Source: Streptomyces sp. BK208 (GTDB lineage: Bacteria; Actinomycetota; Actinomycetes; Streptomycetales; Streptomycetaceae). Taken from it: DNA of 64,000 nt. Location of the stretch: assembly GCF_004364245.1 (NCBI RefSeq), contig NZ_SOAV01000003.1, positions 434,001-498,000 of the forward strand, written 5' to 3'. Position 1 is the stretch's first letter. Each line of letters starts with the position of its first letter. Of this stretch, positions 28,836 to 37,720 are shown piece by piece. Position numbers and translations under genes: made by a program. The notes beneath the pieces are model-generated. The model ran no database searches. It had not been told where the DNA came from and worked only from the letters and a program-made list of their open reading frames with translations.

Positions 28836-30685
28836 CGGGCGTCGTCCTCGATCTCCCGTACGGCGAGCTCCCGGGCGGTGGTGATGACGTCCTCGAAGTA
28901 GCCGGGGACGCCCGCCCCGCCGACCAGCAGGACGCGGTCGAGGAGGGCGTTGCCGGTCTCACAGCTGGTCTCGGGCAGCAGACAGCAGGCGTGGCAGGCG
29001 GCCCGGTTGAGGTTGGCGTATCCCTGTCCGGTGTGTTCGGCGCACAGCGGGTCGGCCGAGCACCAGGCGGCGGTTTCGGTCAGGCGCAGCAGGGTTTCGG
29101 CGAGCCGGGGTGGCTCCCCCTGCCGGACCAGGCCGCCGAGGGTGCCCTCGGCGTCGCCCGCCGCGGTGTAGACGAGGACGCCGGCCTGTGCGGCGCCGCC
29201 CGACCGGGCGTACACACGCTCCCGCAGGGACGCCGTGGAATAGCCCGACTCGAAGGAGAGCTGCCGGACCAGCAGATGGGCGAGCGTGTGCAGCAGGACG
29301 AACCGGGGCAGCAGCTCGAGGCCGGTGAGTGATTCGAGACGGTCCTTCTGGAAGGCCCGGTCGAGGTCGTCCCGCAGTCCGCGCACCCGCTCGCGCACGG
29401 CGCGGTCCCGCTCCCACTCGGCGAGCCGGCGCTCGTCCAGGGCCAGGAAGACTCCCTCGCCGAAGACTTCGACGGCGGGCAGCCAGCGTGCCCGGCGGCC
29501 GGTGTCCACGGGAACGAACCTGGCGGTCGGGGTGACGCGGCTGAAGCCCTGGATGGCGCGGACCTCGCGCAGTCGGTCGGCCACGACCACGCGCGCGACC
29601 TTGTCCCGCAGGTCGGGCCAGGGTGCCGTGTGTTCGCCTTCCAGCCCCAGCCCGACCTCCCGGATGACGAAGTCCCGGGTGGGCTCGGGGGCGGGGGCCG
29701 TGAACGCGGCCCACTCGTCGCTGCTGAGGTCCGGGTACACCACCTGGTGGGTGCGTTCCCCGGACTCGTCGATCGGAGTGCCGGTCTCTTCCGCGAGGAG
29801 GGCGTCCAGCAGGTCGTCGTCGGCTCCGGTGTCCTCCGAGATCATCGAACGGATCAGCGGTGCGCGCGGGCCGTCCGGCGCCTTGCACAGAGCGAGCCAC
29901 ATGTCGTGCAACCGCACCGTCTCGGCGAGTTCGCCGTCGGTGACGGACGCGCCGCTGTCGGGGATGTCGAGGGCGGAGTGCACGACGGGGTAGTACAGGT
30001 TTCCGGCGGTGCGCTGGACGATCTGGACGGGGCCCGGGCAGTCCTTGACCGCTTCGCTCCTGCGCTGCCATGGATTACGGCCGGTGCAGCGCAGCCGCTT
30101 GGCGCCCAGCACGTCGAGCAGGTCCCGGGACGGTTTGGGGCAGCCCGGCGCCGTGCAGGCCACCGACAGCGCTTCCAGACCGGTCGCCCTCTCCTCGAAA
30201 CGGAACCGGAGGTGGTCGCGACTGTGGCAGGACTCCCGCTGCTCGGGAGTGAGTTCGGAGTGGGCCCAGTACCACCAGTCGACATCGCCGAGATGGCCGG
30301 ACGGGCAGATCTGGACGAACCGCATCGGCGTGAGCTGCCGCTGCGGTGAGCAGCTGCGGCAGCGCGGCGGCGTTCCGGGCCGCTCGTCGGCCACGCGCCA
30401 GTGGGTCATACGGCGGCACGCCGGGCAGAACAGCCAGGCGGGGAAGCGGATGTACGGCGGTCCGGCGGCGTCCGGGATGTCCCAGGCATCGTGCGGGGCG
30501 GGGGGCGCCGCGCGGAAGCCGCTGACGCCGAGGCGCGCGGCCAGCCGGGGCGACGAGACGGCCTGATGGGCGCGGGGCCAGTCACCGATGCCCGCGGCAA
30601 CGAAGGACTCTCCCTGGACGTCGAGGACGGCACCGGTGCCGAAGGGCACCACGGTCTGCGCCTGACGCACCCGGCGGCGGCTCAT
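28832..30685 (-). CDS. drmB: DISARM DUF1998 protein DrmB
   Basis: 617 residues. N-terminal RRVRQAQTVVPFGTGAVLDV and SFVAAGIGDW match the start of DrmB proteins. Cys pairs FCPACRRM, CRSC and CTAPGC look like zinc sites. The C-terminal DUF1998 signature is complete: CSADPLCAEH, GYANLNRAACHACCLLPE, TSCETGNALLDRVLL. In DISARM, DrmB partners the helicase DrmA to form the core DNA-sensing complex (established for the family). Its ATG overlaps the drmA stop and its stop overlaps the next start, so stoichiometric synthesis with both neighbours is likely. Assignment rests on motifs and the drmA context. Confidence 0.86.
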   Translation of the reverse strand: MSRRRVRQAQTVVPFGTGAVLDVQGESFVAAGIGDWPRAHQAVSSPRLAARLGVSGFRAAPPAPHDAWDIPDAAGPPYIRFPAWLFCPACRRMTHWRVADERPGTPPRCRSCSPQRQLTPMRFVQICPSGHLGDVDWWYWAHSELTPEQRESCHSRDHLRFRFEERATGLEALSVACTAPGCPKPSRDLLDVLGAKRLRCTGRNPWQRRSEAVKDCPGPVQIVQRTAGNLYYPVVHSALDIPDSGASVTDGELAETVRLHDMWLALCKAPDGPRAPLIRSMISEDTGADDDLLDALLAEETGTPIDESGERTHQVVYPDLSSDEWAAFTAPAPEPTRDFVIREVGLGLEGEHTAPWPDLRDKVARVVVADRLREVRAIQGFSRVTPTARFVPVDTGRRARWLPAVEVFGEGVFLALDERRLAEWERDRAVRERVRGLRDDLDRAFQKDRLESLTGLELLPRFVLLHTLAHLLVRQLSFESGYSTASLRERVYARSGGAAQAGVLVYTAAGDAEGTLGGLVRQGEPPRLAETLLRLTETAAWCSADPLCAEHTGQGYANLNRAACHACCLLPETSCETGNALLDRVLLVGGAGVPGYFEDVITTARELAVREIEDDAR

Positions 30686-33600
30686 GCGTCGGCTCCCTTC
30701 ACCACGACCTGGCATTCCCGGTCGACGTTGCGCATGGAGTGCGGGGTCTCCCACAGGCCTCCGCCGCGGTCGAAGTCACGCAGGAGGTTGTGCTGGCCCT
30801 TGCCCTGGGTTCGGTAGTGCAGGCGCTTGCCGTCGTCGCGTGCCTCCCGCGCCGCCTCCAGCCATTGCTGGAACAGCTCGAAGAGGTCGTCGCGGACCCC
30901 GGGGGCGGCCTCCGGATCACTGCGGGTGACCCAGTCCACGATCCGTTCCGCCTGTGTGCTCACCTCGGCCACGTGCTCGAGGACGTCACCGGCCGCGTCC
31001 TCCGCGCCGAGGCCGAGGCCGTGCCGGACGAGCACCACCAGTGCCGCGTGCAGGGCACGCCTGCGGGAGGGCACGGACCAGGGGGTGATGGTCGTCGGTT
31101 CCACGTGCCGGTACAGGGCCGCGTGGTACGTACCGAACGTCTCGTAGTGCGAACGGTCGCGCGGCTTGGTGGCGTTGAGGAAGGTCACGACCAGGCCGGG
31201 CACGCCGTGCCGGCCCACCCGGCTGGTGGCCTGGATGTACTCGGCGGTGGCCTTGGGCTGGCCGAGCATCAGCATCAGCGCGAGACGCTTCACGTCGACG
31301 CCCACGGAGAGCATGTTGGTGCAGGGCAGCAGGGAGATGGCCGCGGGGTGGTCCCAGGGCTTCTCCAGCCGGTCGAGGACGAGCGGTTGTTCGCTGCGGT
31401 CCAGGCTGCTGGTGAGTTCCTGCACCTGCCCTTCGGTGAGCACGCGCCGTTCGCCGACCGGGCCGGTGCCGGCGAGCTGGGCGGGGATGTCGTCGGCCGC
31501 GGCGGTGACGGTTCGGCCCAGCTCCCTCAGGCTGTGGTGGTAGGCGACCAGCGTCCAGTAGTCGTCCCGGTGTTCGCCGGAGAGCTGCACTGCTCCCTGG
31601 AGGAGGGTCGCGGCGGTCGCCACGGTGGCACGGCCGGCGGTGTGGCCCTGCGCCATGACGCCGACGTACAGCCGGCCGGGACGTTCTGTGTCGGGCTCCG
31701 CGAAATAGGAGGAGCGCGCGTCCGGACCGGACGGCGGGAAGAGCTGCACGGGCCGGCCGTAGAGCCTGCGGACCTGTTCGCCGGCGCGCCGGATGGTGGC
31801 CGTGGAGGCGACGATCTTCGGTCCCTGCCGGGCGGGCGAGCACAGTTGCAGGACGGCCGCCTCGTACAGACCGACGGTGGTGCCGAGCGGGCCGGTGAGC
31901 AGGTGCAGCTCGTCCTGGATGACGAGGTCGGGCGGCAGGCCGCCGCCGCTGCCGAAGAGACGGCCCGCTTCCGGCTCCCAGGCGAGCCGGGCGAACTTGT
32001 CGACGGTGCCGAGGACGAATGCGGGCGGGTCGTCGTAGAGGTGCTGGTCGACGACGGCGACGGGCAGCCGGTGGTGGAAGGCGCAGTCGTCGCGAGGGCA
32101 GAAGAACCGGAAGGACGCGGCGCGCGCGTCGATGCCGTAGTCGGCGTGGTCCGGTGACTTGCGTGCGGGCACGATGCGGGTGCCGCACCAGGGGCAGCGG
32201 TCGAGGATGAAGCGGTCGTCCGGCGTGGCGGCCGCACGCAGCTCGTCGAAGGCGTCCACGGCCCCCTGGTAGGAGTTGGGTGTCGTCGCCTCACCGACCC
32301 ACAGTCCGATCGAGAACGGCTCGCCGCCGAGCGTCACCGGGTCGGCCTGCCGCAGGCGTTCCAGGGCGCACACGGTGGTCGCGGCCCGCTGGAACTGCTG
32401 GGTGGTCAGCAGCGAGAGCGTGTACCGGCTCAGCACCGTGGTCCCCCGGCCGGTGTCACCGTGCGGCGGCCGGAGGCGACGCAGGACCATGACGAAGGCG
32501 GCCAGCAGCAGGTACGCCTCCGTTTTGCCGCCGCCGGTCGGGAACCAGATCAGATCGACCGTCTCCCGGTCGGAATGCGACGGGTCGGCCGCGCCGTCCA
32601 GGGTCATGAGGAAGAAGGCCAGCTGGAACGGGCGCCAGGCGGCCGTGGGGTCGGGTTCCGGGTCGAGCTGCACGGCGGCCGAGCGGTCGTGCCGCCGGCC
32701 CGCCTGGTCGGCTTCGCTGTGGCGCATCTGGAGTGCCATCGCCGCGTTCGCCGTACGGAAGGCCCGCCGCAGGTCCTCGTTCTCCTCGGCGCACAGCGTC
32801 CGCACACCGGACTCCATCCGCCGTACGGCGGCCTCGATCCGTTCCAGGATCCGGCGGGCGGCGGGCCGCCCCCAGGCCGGTACGTCGGTGGCCCGCTGCT
32901 CCTCGTACCAGGCGCGGTAGCCCGCGACGAACTCGTCGAGTCCTCCGCGCAGCCGGCTCACCGGTACGGACGGGTCGGAGAGGCGCCTCAGCAGCAGCAC
33001 CGGGCTGTTCGGCCCCGCCGCCCGGACGGCGGGCACCTCGGTCCGCGGCATCACCTCGGCGTGGACACCGGTCACCCGGCCGTCGTCCGTGCGTTCTTCC
33101 CGGGTGGCGCAACCGTGGCCGACGGCATAGGTCCTGACGTGCCGGTACTGGAGGCGGAGTTCCTGTTCCTCCTCGTCGCGGCTGGCGAGCCGGACGCCTG
33201 GATACGGCAGGACCTCCCCGTCGATCGCCTCGACCCCCAGCCGGACCTGGAACAGCATGGCGTCCCAGAGCCGTTCACGCTCGGCGGCAGTGAGCGAAGG
33301 GGACCGGCGGGGCGCGCGAGCCGTGTTGATGAGCGCGACCGTCACCAGCCGGCCGTGCCCGAAGGTCCGCCATGTCACGCGGATCTCGCCGCGCCCGTCG
33401 AATACCAGGCCGCTCGTCTCCCCCGGTTTGAAGGCGGGGGACTCGGCCGTCAGCGGGATGCGCCGCCAGCGGCGCCGCCCGTCATCGTCCCGCTCGGTCA
33501 GATAGCGAGCGCCCTCGACCGTGACGCGGAGTTCGGCGGCCGTCGTGAACAAGGACAGTCCCAGGGACGAGGGGAGCCACGAGTTCGCCTCGGGGACGGG

Positions 33601-33840
33601 ATCGTCCCGCTGGGCGGTGTCCTCCCTCTGCTCCTCGGCGCCCGGCGCGTCGACCACCTCGGCGGAGAGCGTCAACTGACGGTGCAGGTCGGCTTCCCGC
33701 GGGTAGAGGGTGCCCATCAGGTACTGCCGGTCCGGTGGCGAGGCCACCGTCTCGTGTTCACCCCGGGCGGGCCCCACGAGCTGGTCCCGCACGAACGAGA
33801 CGAGTTCTTCTCTGGGTCCCATGGCCCCTGTACCCCCCAT
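30682..33840 (-). CDS. drmA: DISARM helicase DrmA
   Basis: 1052 residues. SF2 motor motifs: Walker A IWFPTGGGKTEAYLLL (about residue 440), DELH box DLVIQDELHLLTGPLGTTVG (about 640), and motif VI YIQATSRVGRHGVPGLV (about 880). A zinc-like insertion CPWCGTRIV with CPRDDCAFHH precedes the DELH box. The QDELHL-GPLGT-GLYE block is characteristic of DrmA. In DISARM, DrmA loads on foreign DNA and needs DrmB. First gene of a five-gene operon. ATG at 33840 preferred (AGGG seven bases upstream); 33822 is an alternative. Divergent from a sigma factor across a gap holding an 18-bp palindrome. Confidence 0.88.
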   Translation of the reverse strand: MGGTGAMGPREELVSFVRDQLVGPARGEHETVASPPDRQYLMGTLYPREADLHRQLTLSAEVVDAPGAEEQREDTAQRDDPVPEANSWLPSSLGLSLFTTAAELRVTVEGARYLTERDDDGRRRWRRIPLTAESPAFKPGETSGLVFDGRGEIRVTWRTFGHGRLVTVALINTARAPRRSPSLTAAERERLWDAMLFQVRLGVEAIDGEVLPYPGVRLASRDEEEQELRLQYRHVRTYAVGHGCATREERTDDGRVTGVHAEVMPRTEVPAVRAAGPNSPVLLLRRLSDPSVPVSRLRGGLDEFVAGYRAWYEEQRATDVPAWGRPAARRILERIEAAVRRMESGVRTLCAEENEDLRRAFRTANAAMALQMRHSEADQAGRRHDRSAAVQLDPEPDPTAAWRPFQLAFFLMTLDGAADPSHSDRETVDLIWFPTGGGKTEAYLLLAAFVMVLRRLRPPHGDTGRGTTVLSRYTLSLLTTQQFQRAATTVCALERLRQADPVTLGGEPFSIGLWVGEATTPNSYQGAVDAFDELRAAATPDDRFILDRCPWCGTRIVPARKSPDHADYGIDARAASFRFFCPRDDCAFHHRLPVAVVDQHLYDDPPAFVLGTVDKFARLAWEPEAGRLFGSGGGLPPDLVIQDELHLLTGPLGTTVGLYEAAVLQLCSPARQGPKIVASTATIRRAGEQVRRLYGRPVQLFPPSGPDARSSYFAEPDTERPGRLYVGVMAQGHTAGRATVATAATLLQGAVQLSGEHRDDYWTLVAYHHSLRELGRTVTAAADDIPAQLAGTGPVGERRVLTEGQVQELTSSLDRSEQPLVLDRLEKPWDHPAAISLLPCTNMLSVGVDVKRLALMLMLGQPKATAEYIQATSRVGRHGVPGLVVTFLNATKPRDRSHYETFGTYHAALYRHVEPTTITPWSVPSRRRALHAALVVLVRHGLGLGAEDAAGDVLEHVAEVSTQAERIVDWVTRSDPEAAPGVRDDLFELFQQWLEAAREARDDGKRLHYRTQGKGQHNLLRDFDRGGGLWETPHSMRNVDRECQVVVKGADA

Positions 33841-33881
33841 GCCACACCCTGGCGACCGAACGTACCGGTCCGCAAGATCGT

Positions 33882-33899
33882 ATCCGGCATATGCCGGAT
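33882..33899. promoter_or_regulatory. Perfect 18-bp palindrome between drmA and the sigma factor
   Basis: ATCCGGCATATGCCGGAT is fully self-complementary and sits 42 bp upstream of drmA and about 105 bp upstream of the sigma-factor ATG. It is the most obvious candidate operator for the island. Confidence 0.7.
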
Positions 33900-34003
33900 G
33901 GCGCCCCTCGTACCGGGAAATCGCTCACATCCAGCCACGGGGAGTGGACGCAGCGTCCCCCTCTCGGGGTCGATTGTCAGTGCCCTGTGTCAAAGTCTCC
34001 CTC

Positions 34004-35602
34004 ATGACGGCGGACGCACCGGGCACCCGGGAAATCAGGGTGCGTGAACTGCGGGGCGCGTTGGGTGCGTTGCTCGCGGATCTGCACGGCCGTGCGCACG
34101 CCGGCAGGGTGGGTGAGGACGACTTCAGGGCCGCCACCGCTTCCCTGGATCTGGACGCGGACGGCCTGAAAAGGTTGGAAGCGGCTCTGGCCCAGCAAGG
34201 GCTGGTCGTGGAGCACGCCGCCGCACCCTCCCACGCCGGGATACGGGTCGGCAGGGTCCTTGGGCTGGCCCGCAAGTACGTCTCGGCGGGAGTCGTCCCC
34301 GTCCCCGCGTTCACCGGCCTGGTCTCGCTGTGCGGGCTGGATGCCGCGGAGCGGGAGCTGCTGACGGCGGCGTTGGGGGACGAGGGGGTGGTGATCGGCG
34401 CGATTCCGTCCCCCCGGCCGGCGGACGTCTCCGAGGCCGCGGCGGCCTCGGCCGAGGAGCCCGGGCCGGAGGAGCTGGGAGCGAGCGGCGAGGTTCCCAC
34501 CGATCTGGACGGGGCGATGGCCGCCGCGCGGGCCCGCATGGACGAGGACCGGTTCGCACGGAGCGCGTGGAAGAGGTTGCTGACCGCCGAGGAGGAGGTC
34601 GGTCTGAGCGTCCTGCTCAAGGGCGGCCCCGAGCACCTCGACCACGTCCCGCAGGAGACGGAGCTGGCGGCCCTCCCCGCCGGCGACATCCGCCGCAGGG
34701 CCTACGAGACGCTGGTCGCGCACAATGTACGGCTGGTGCACAAGCTGGCGCAGCGACTGCAGGGGCAGGGCCTCGATCACGAGGACCTGGTGCAGCACGG
34801 CGTGCTGGGGGTGATGCACGCGGCCTGCATGTTCGATCCGAGCAAGGGTTTCAAGTTCTCGACGTACGCGACGTGGTGGGCCCGTCAGGCGCTGGAGCGG
34901 TCCCTTGGGAACGAGAGCCGGCTGATCCGCATCCCGGTGCACATGCACGAGAAGGTGCGCAAGGTGGCGGTGGCCGAGGCCCGGCTGTCCGCCCAGGGGA
35001 AGTCCGTCTCCGCCGGCGCGGTGGCCGTGGCGGCGAACCTCACGGTGGAGGAGGTCGACGCGGTACGCCGGATCAGCCGACCCACGGACTCCTTGGACCG
35101 CGAGATCGGCGACGGGACGCATCTGGGCGAGCTGGTGGCGACGCTCCACCTGGCTCCCACCCCGGAAGAGATGCTGCACCCCAAGTACTCCCGGCAGCGT
35201 GTGGAGGAGCTGCTCGCGCGGGCCGGGCTGACCGAGCGCGAGGCCGACGTGATGCGAAGGCGCAGTGGACTGGTGGGCGGTGAGCGCCAGACGCTGGAGG
35301 AGATCGGCGAAGAGTACGGCGTCTCCCGGGAACGCATCCGGCAGCTGGAGACCCGGGCCCGCGACCGGCTGAAGGTCGTCCTGGCGGGTGGGGCTCCGGA
35401 GCCGCGGGGCAAGAAGCGCCGGCGCAAGCCGCGCGAGGAGGCGCGGGAGGCGGAGCCCCAGCAGACGGACCGGACAGCGGTGCCTGAGGTTCCGTCGCAC
35501 CCGGAGCCGGAGCGGGAGCCGAAACCGGAACCGAAGCCGAAGGCGTCTCAAGCAGCGGCGAGCAAGTCCGGGGTGCCGGAAGGGCAGGGCACCCTGTTCT
35601 GA
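34004..35602 (+). CDS. Sigma-70 family RNA polymerase sigma factor of the defence island
   Basis: 532 residues from the ATG at 34004 (a GTG at 33980 is possible; neither has a good ribosome site, so the mRNA may be leaderless). The first 150 residues are unusual for a sigma factor. Then region 1.2 (DLDGAMAAARARMDE), region 2 (NVRLVHKLAQRLQGQGLDHE DLVQ..., FKFSTYATWWARQAL), region 3 and region 4 (LTEREADVMRRRSGL, TLEEIGEEYGVSRERIRQLE) follow. The last 70 residues are a charged, Pro/Lys/Glu-rich tail. Regions 2 and 4 resemble primary-type rather than ECF sigma factors. Divergent from drmA, suggesting it may direct transcription of the island (inference). Confidence 0.85.
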   Translation: MTADAPGTREIRVRELRGALGALLADLHGRAHAGRVGEDDFRAATASLDLDADGLKRLEAALAQQGLVVEHAAAPSHAGIRVGRVLGLARKYVSAGVVPVPAFTGLVSLCGLDAAERELLTAALGDEGVVIGAIPSPRPADVSEAAAASAEEPGPEELGASGEVPTDLDGAMAAARARMDEDRFARSAWKRLLTAEEEVGLSVLLKGGPEHLDHVPQETELAALPAGDIRRRAYETLVAHNVRLVHKLAQRLQGQGLDHEDLVQHGVLGVMHAACMFDPSKGFKFSTYATWWARQALERSLGNESRLIRIPVHMHEKVRKVAVAEARLSAQGKSVSAGAVAVAANLTVEEVDAVRRISRPTDSLDREIGDGTHLGELVATLHLAPTPEEMLHPKYSRQRVEELLARAGLTEREADVMRRRSGLVGGERQTLEEIGEEYGVSRERIRQLETRARDRLKVVLAGGAPEPRGKKRRRKPREEAREAEPQQTDRTAVPEVPSHPEPEREPKPEPKPKASQAAASKSGVPEGQGTLF

Positions 35603-35611
35603 CGGGCGCCG

Positions 35612-36538
35612 CTAGACCTCTGGCCTGATCTTGCTGCCGATGTGGGCGAGGCGGATCGTGCGTTCCTCCGGGACCAGGCGGAAGTGGATGCGGCCGACGC
35701 CCGGCGTGAACCGGGCGTGCAGGTCGAACGTGCGCGTTTCCCCGTCCAGGTCGGTGAAGCGGCACACGCGCTTGCGGGTCTCGCCCTCCGGGCTGACCTT
35801 GCTCTGCCACTCGGGCTCGGCCATGGCCGCCGGGTCCCATGCGGCGACGGCTTCCTCCAGCCGTTCCAGGGATCGGCGCACGGGTACCACCCAGTGCGGG
35901 TTCAGACCGCTGAGCTGACCCTTGACGCGCGGCAGGAAGGTGAGGTGCGGGTAGAGGTCGGCCCGGCTGTCCCAGATCCGCAGGCCGGTGGTGACGCTTT
36001 CCCGCCGTGCCTTCCGGATCCACTCCAGGTGCCCGTCGAGATGCGGCTCGGCGGACAGGTGCCGGACGTCCACGGTGTCGTGCCGCATCTCCAGCGTGCC
36101 CGCGTCGTCCTCGGCGAGTTCGGCGCGCTCCAGGGTGACGTGGTCGGTCTGCCATGGGCGGGCCACCGCGAGACTGACGGCGATGCCGTCCATGAAGTGC
36201 GCGGCACCCAGACCGAGGACGACCCCTCCGTCGTGGCGGTACTCCAAGTGGTCGGCGGCGTCCTCCGCGGGGAAGACGCTCCGCACGGGAGCGCGGCCCT
36301 GTAAGGCCCTCAGGCGCTGCCAGAGGGCGCGGTTGCGCGGGCTGGCGCCGATCCACTTGTTGACGGGGTAGCCCTCGGCGATCTCCAGTGCCTTGACGTC
36401 CACCTCGCTCACGAGGGTGGCGCCTCCGGCGGCCGCGGCGGCACGGACGACGGCCACGAAGTCGGCCATGGCCCGCTCGGCCCGCGCCGGGTCGCAGGCC
36501 GTCCCCCAGGACTTCTCGTTCAGAAACAGCAGTGGCAC
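35612..36538 (-). CDS. Unrecognised protein linked to DUF262/DUF3696 genes
   Basis: 308 residues, GTG start at 36538 with AAGAGG upstream. I do not recognise the family. Visible features: PLLFLNEKSWG near the start, VNKWIGASPRNRALWQRL near residue 80, and GLRIWDSRADLYPHLTFLP near residue 180. The last 50 residues read CRFTDLDGETRTFDLHAR and GRIHFRLVPEERTIRLAHIG, a pattern similar to the end of RelE/HigB-like folds, but this is weak. It follows the DUF3696 ATPase by 33 bp and ends 9 bp from the sigma-factor stop. It is probably the effector or accessory subunit of the DUF262-DUF3696 set (inference). Confidence 0.75.
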   Translation of the reverse strand: MPLLFLNEKSWGTACDPARAERAMADFVAVVRAAAAAGGATLVSEVDVKALEIAEGYPVNKWIGASPRNRALWQRLRALQGRAPVRSVFPAEDAADHLEYRHDGGVVLGLGAAHFMDGIAVSLAVARPWQTDHVTLERAELAEDDAGTLEMRHDTVDVRHLSAEPHLDGHLEWIRKARRESVTTGLRIWDSRADLYPHLTFLPRVKGQLSGLNPHWVVPVRRSLERLEEAVAAWDPAAMAEPEWQSKVSPEGETRKRVCRFTDLDGETRTFDLHARFTPGVGRIHFRLVPEERTIRLAHIGSKIRPEV

Positions 36539-36571
36539 GCTTACCTCTTCCCCCTGTGTCGTCCCGTGCCG

Positions 36572-37720
36572 TCAGTCCAGCAGCCGGTCGAGCGAGTTCT
36601 CCCACTCGTCGAAGAAGCCCTCGGGCCACTGTTCGAGCATGCCGTCCTTGTCGATGCGCGGGGTGACGACCTCGGTGCCCGCCCCGTTGCCGCTGAAGTA
36701 GTGCACGACCGCGTCCTGCGGCTGGAGGACGCCCTGTTTCACGGCGATGCGGACACCGTTCAGCACGTGGTCGCTGTGGGTCTCGACGACCAGCTGCGCG
36801 CCGGTGGCGGCGGCCGCGGACAGCAGTGCCGCCATCCTGCTCTGCCCTTTCGGGTGCAGATGGGCCTCGGGGTTCTCCAGCAGGATCAGGCTCTCGGGCG
36901 TCGCGGTGAGGCAGGCGACCACGACGGGCAGCGCGTAGGTGAGACCGAAGCCGACATTGGTGGGGCGCCGGCGGCGGGTGGCGTTGATGCCGGCGGTGCC
37001 GCCGAAGCCGTAGGACAGGCGGACCGAGTCGGTTCCCTCGATGGGGTCGGTCTCGATGTTGACGCCCGGACACAGCTCCTGCATCCACGCGATCGCCTGG
37101 TCCAGGAGCTGGGGGGAGGTGGCGCCGGGGTGGCGGAGGGGGCCGTCGGGCACCTCCATGGGGACTTCCTGGTCCGTGTGGTGGCGCAGGTAGTTGATGG
37201 TGTGTTCACCGCGCACGCCGAGGAAACCCCGCGCGACGGCGATCTGGTGGGAGCGCGGGTAGGTGACCGCCGGGGTGATGCGGTCGGCGTGCAGGTACTG
37301 GAACGGCTGCTCGGCCAGGTGGGCGCGGACCGATCCCTCCGCCAGCGGCATGACGTCCCGGTCGGGGTGGCGGATGTCGTACGCGGCGGCCCAGGTCCGC
37401 TGCTCGCCGTCTTCCTCGATCACGAAGCCGACGAGTGGCTCGCGGACGGCGGGGAGTTCCTCCACCGGCCCGAAGTCCTCGTGCAGGACGTCCTGTGCGG
37501 TGCCGAGGCTCACCAGGTCGCCGTTGAGCAGCAGCCCGCCTCCGGCGCGCTTGGTCCGCATGAGCATCTGCGTCTCGTACGACTGGCGCAGCAGGCCCAG
37601 CGCCTGCAGGACGCTGCTCTTGCCCGAGGAGTTGAGACCGGTGAGGAGCGTGAGCGGGCCGAGGGGGAGTTCCAGACGCCGGAACGCCTTGAAGTTGATC
37701 AGCGTGATGCGGTTGATCAC
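36572..37720 (-). CDS. AAA ATPase with DUF3696 (OLD/RecF-like)
   Basis: 382 residues. ABC-type ATPase: NFKAFRRLELPLGPLTLLTG leads into Walker A GLNSSGKSSVLQAL (about residue 30), signature/Walker B region LILLENPEAHLHPKGQSRM (about 280) and the H-loop VVETHSDHVLNGVRI (about 310), followed by the short DUF3696 C-terminus. Such ATPases, often paired with nucleases, recur in phage defence systems. GTG start at 37720 overlaps the DUF262 stop (GTGA). No TOPRIM nuclease domain follows, so the partner effector must be elsewhere, perhaps the 35612-36538 protein or DUF262 itself. Confidence 0.86.
   Translation of the reverse strand: MINRITLINFKAFRRLELPLGPLTLLTGLNSSGKSSVLQALGLLRQSYETQMLMRTKRAGGGLLLNGDLVSLGTAQDVLHEDFGPVEELPAVREPLVGFVIEEDGEQRTWAAAYDIRHPDRDVMPLAEGSVRAHLAEQPFQYLHADRITPAVTYPRSHQIAVARGFLGVRGEHTINYLRHHTDQEVPMEVPDGPLRHPGATSPQLLDQAIAWMQELCPGVNIETDPIEGTDSVRLSYGFGGTAGINATRRRRPTNVGFGLTYALPVVVACLTATPESLILLENPEAHLHPKGQSRMAALLSAAAATGAQLVVETHSDHVLNGVRIAVKQGVLQPQDAVVHYFSGNGAGTEVVTPRIDKDGMLEQWPEGFFDEWENSLDRLLD

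Noticed and set aside
35612-36538. This protein as the missing DrmC phospholipase D
   Set aside because: No HxKxxxxD motif is present anywhere in the 308 residues.
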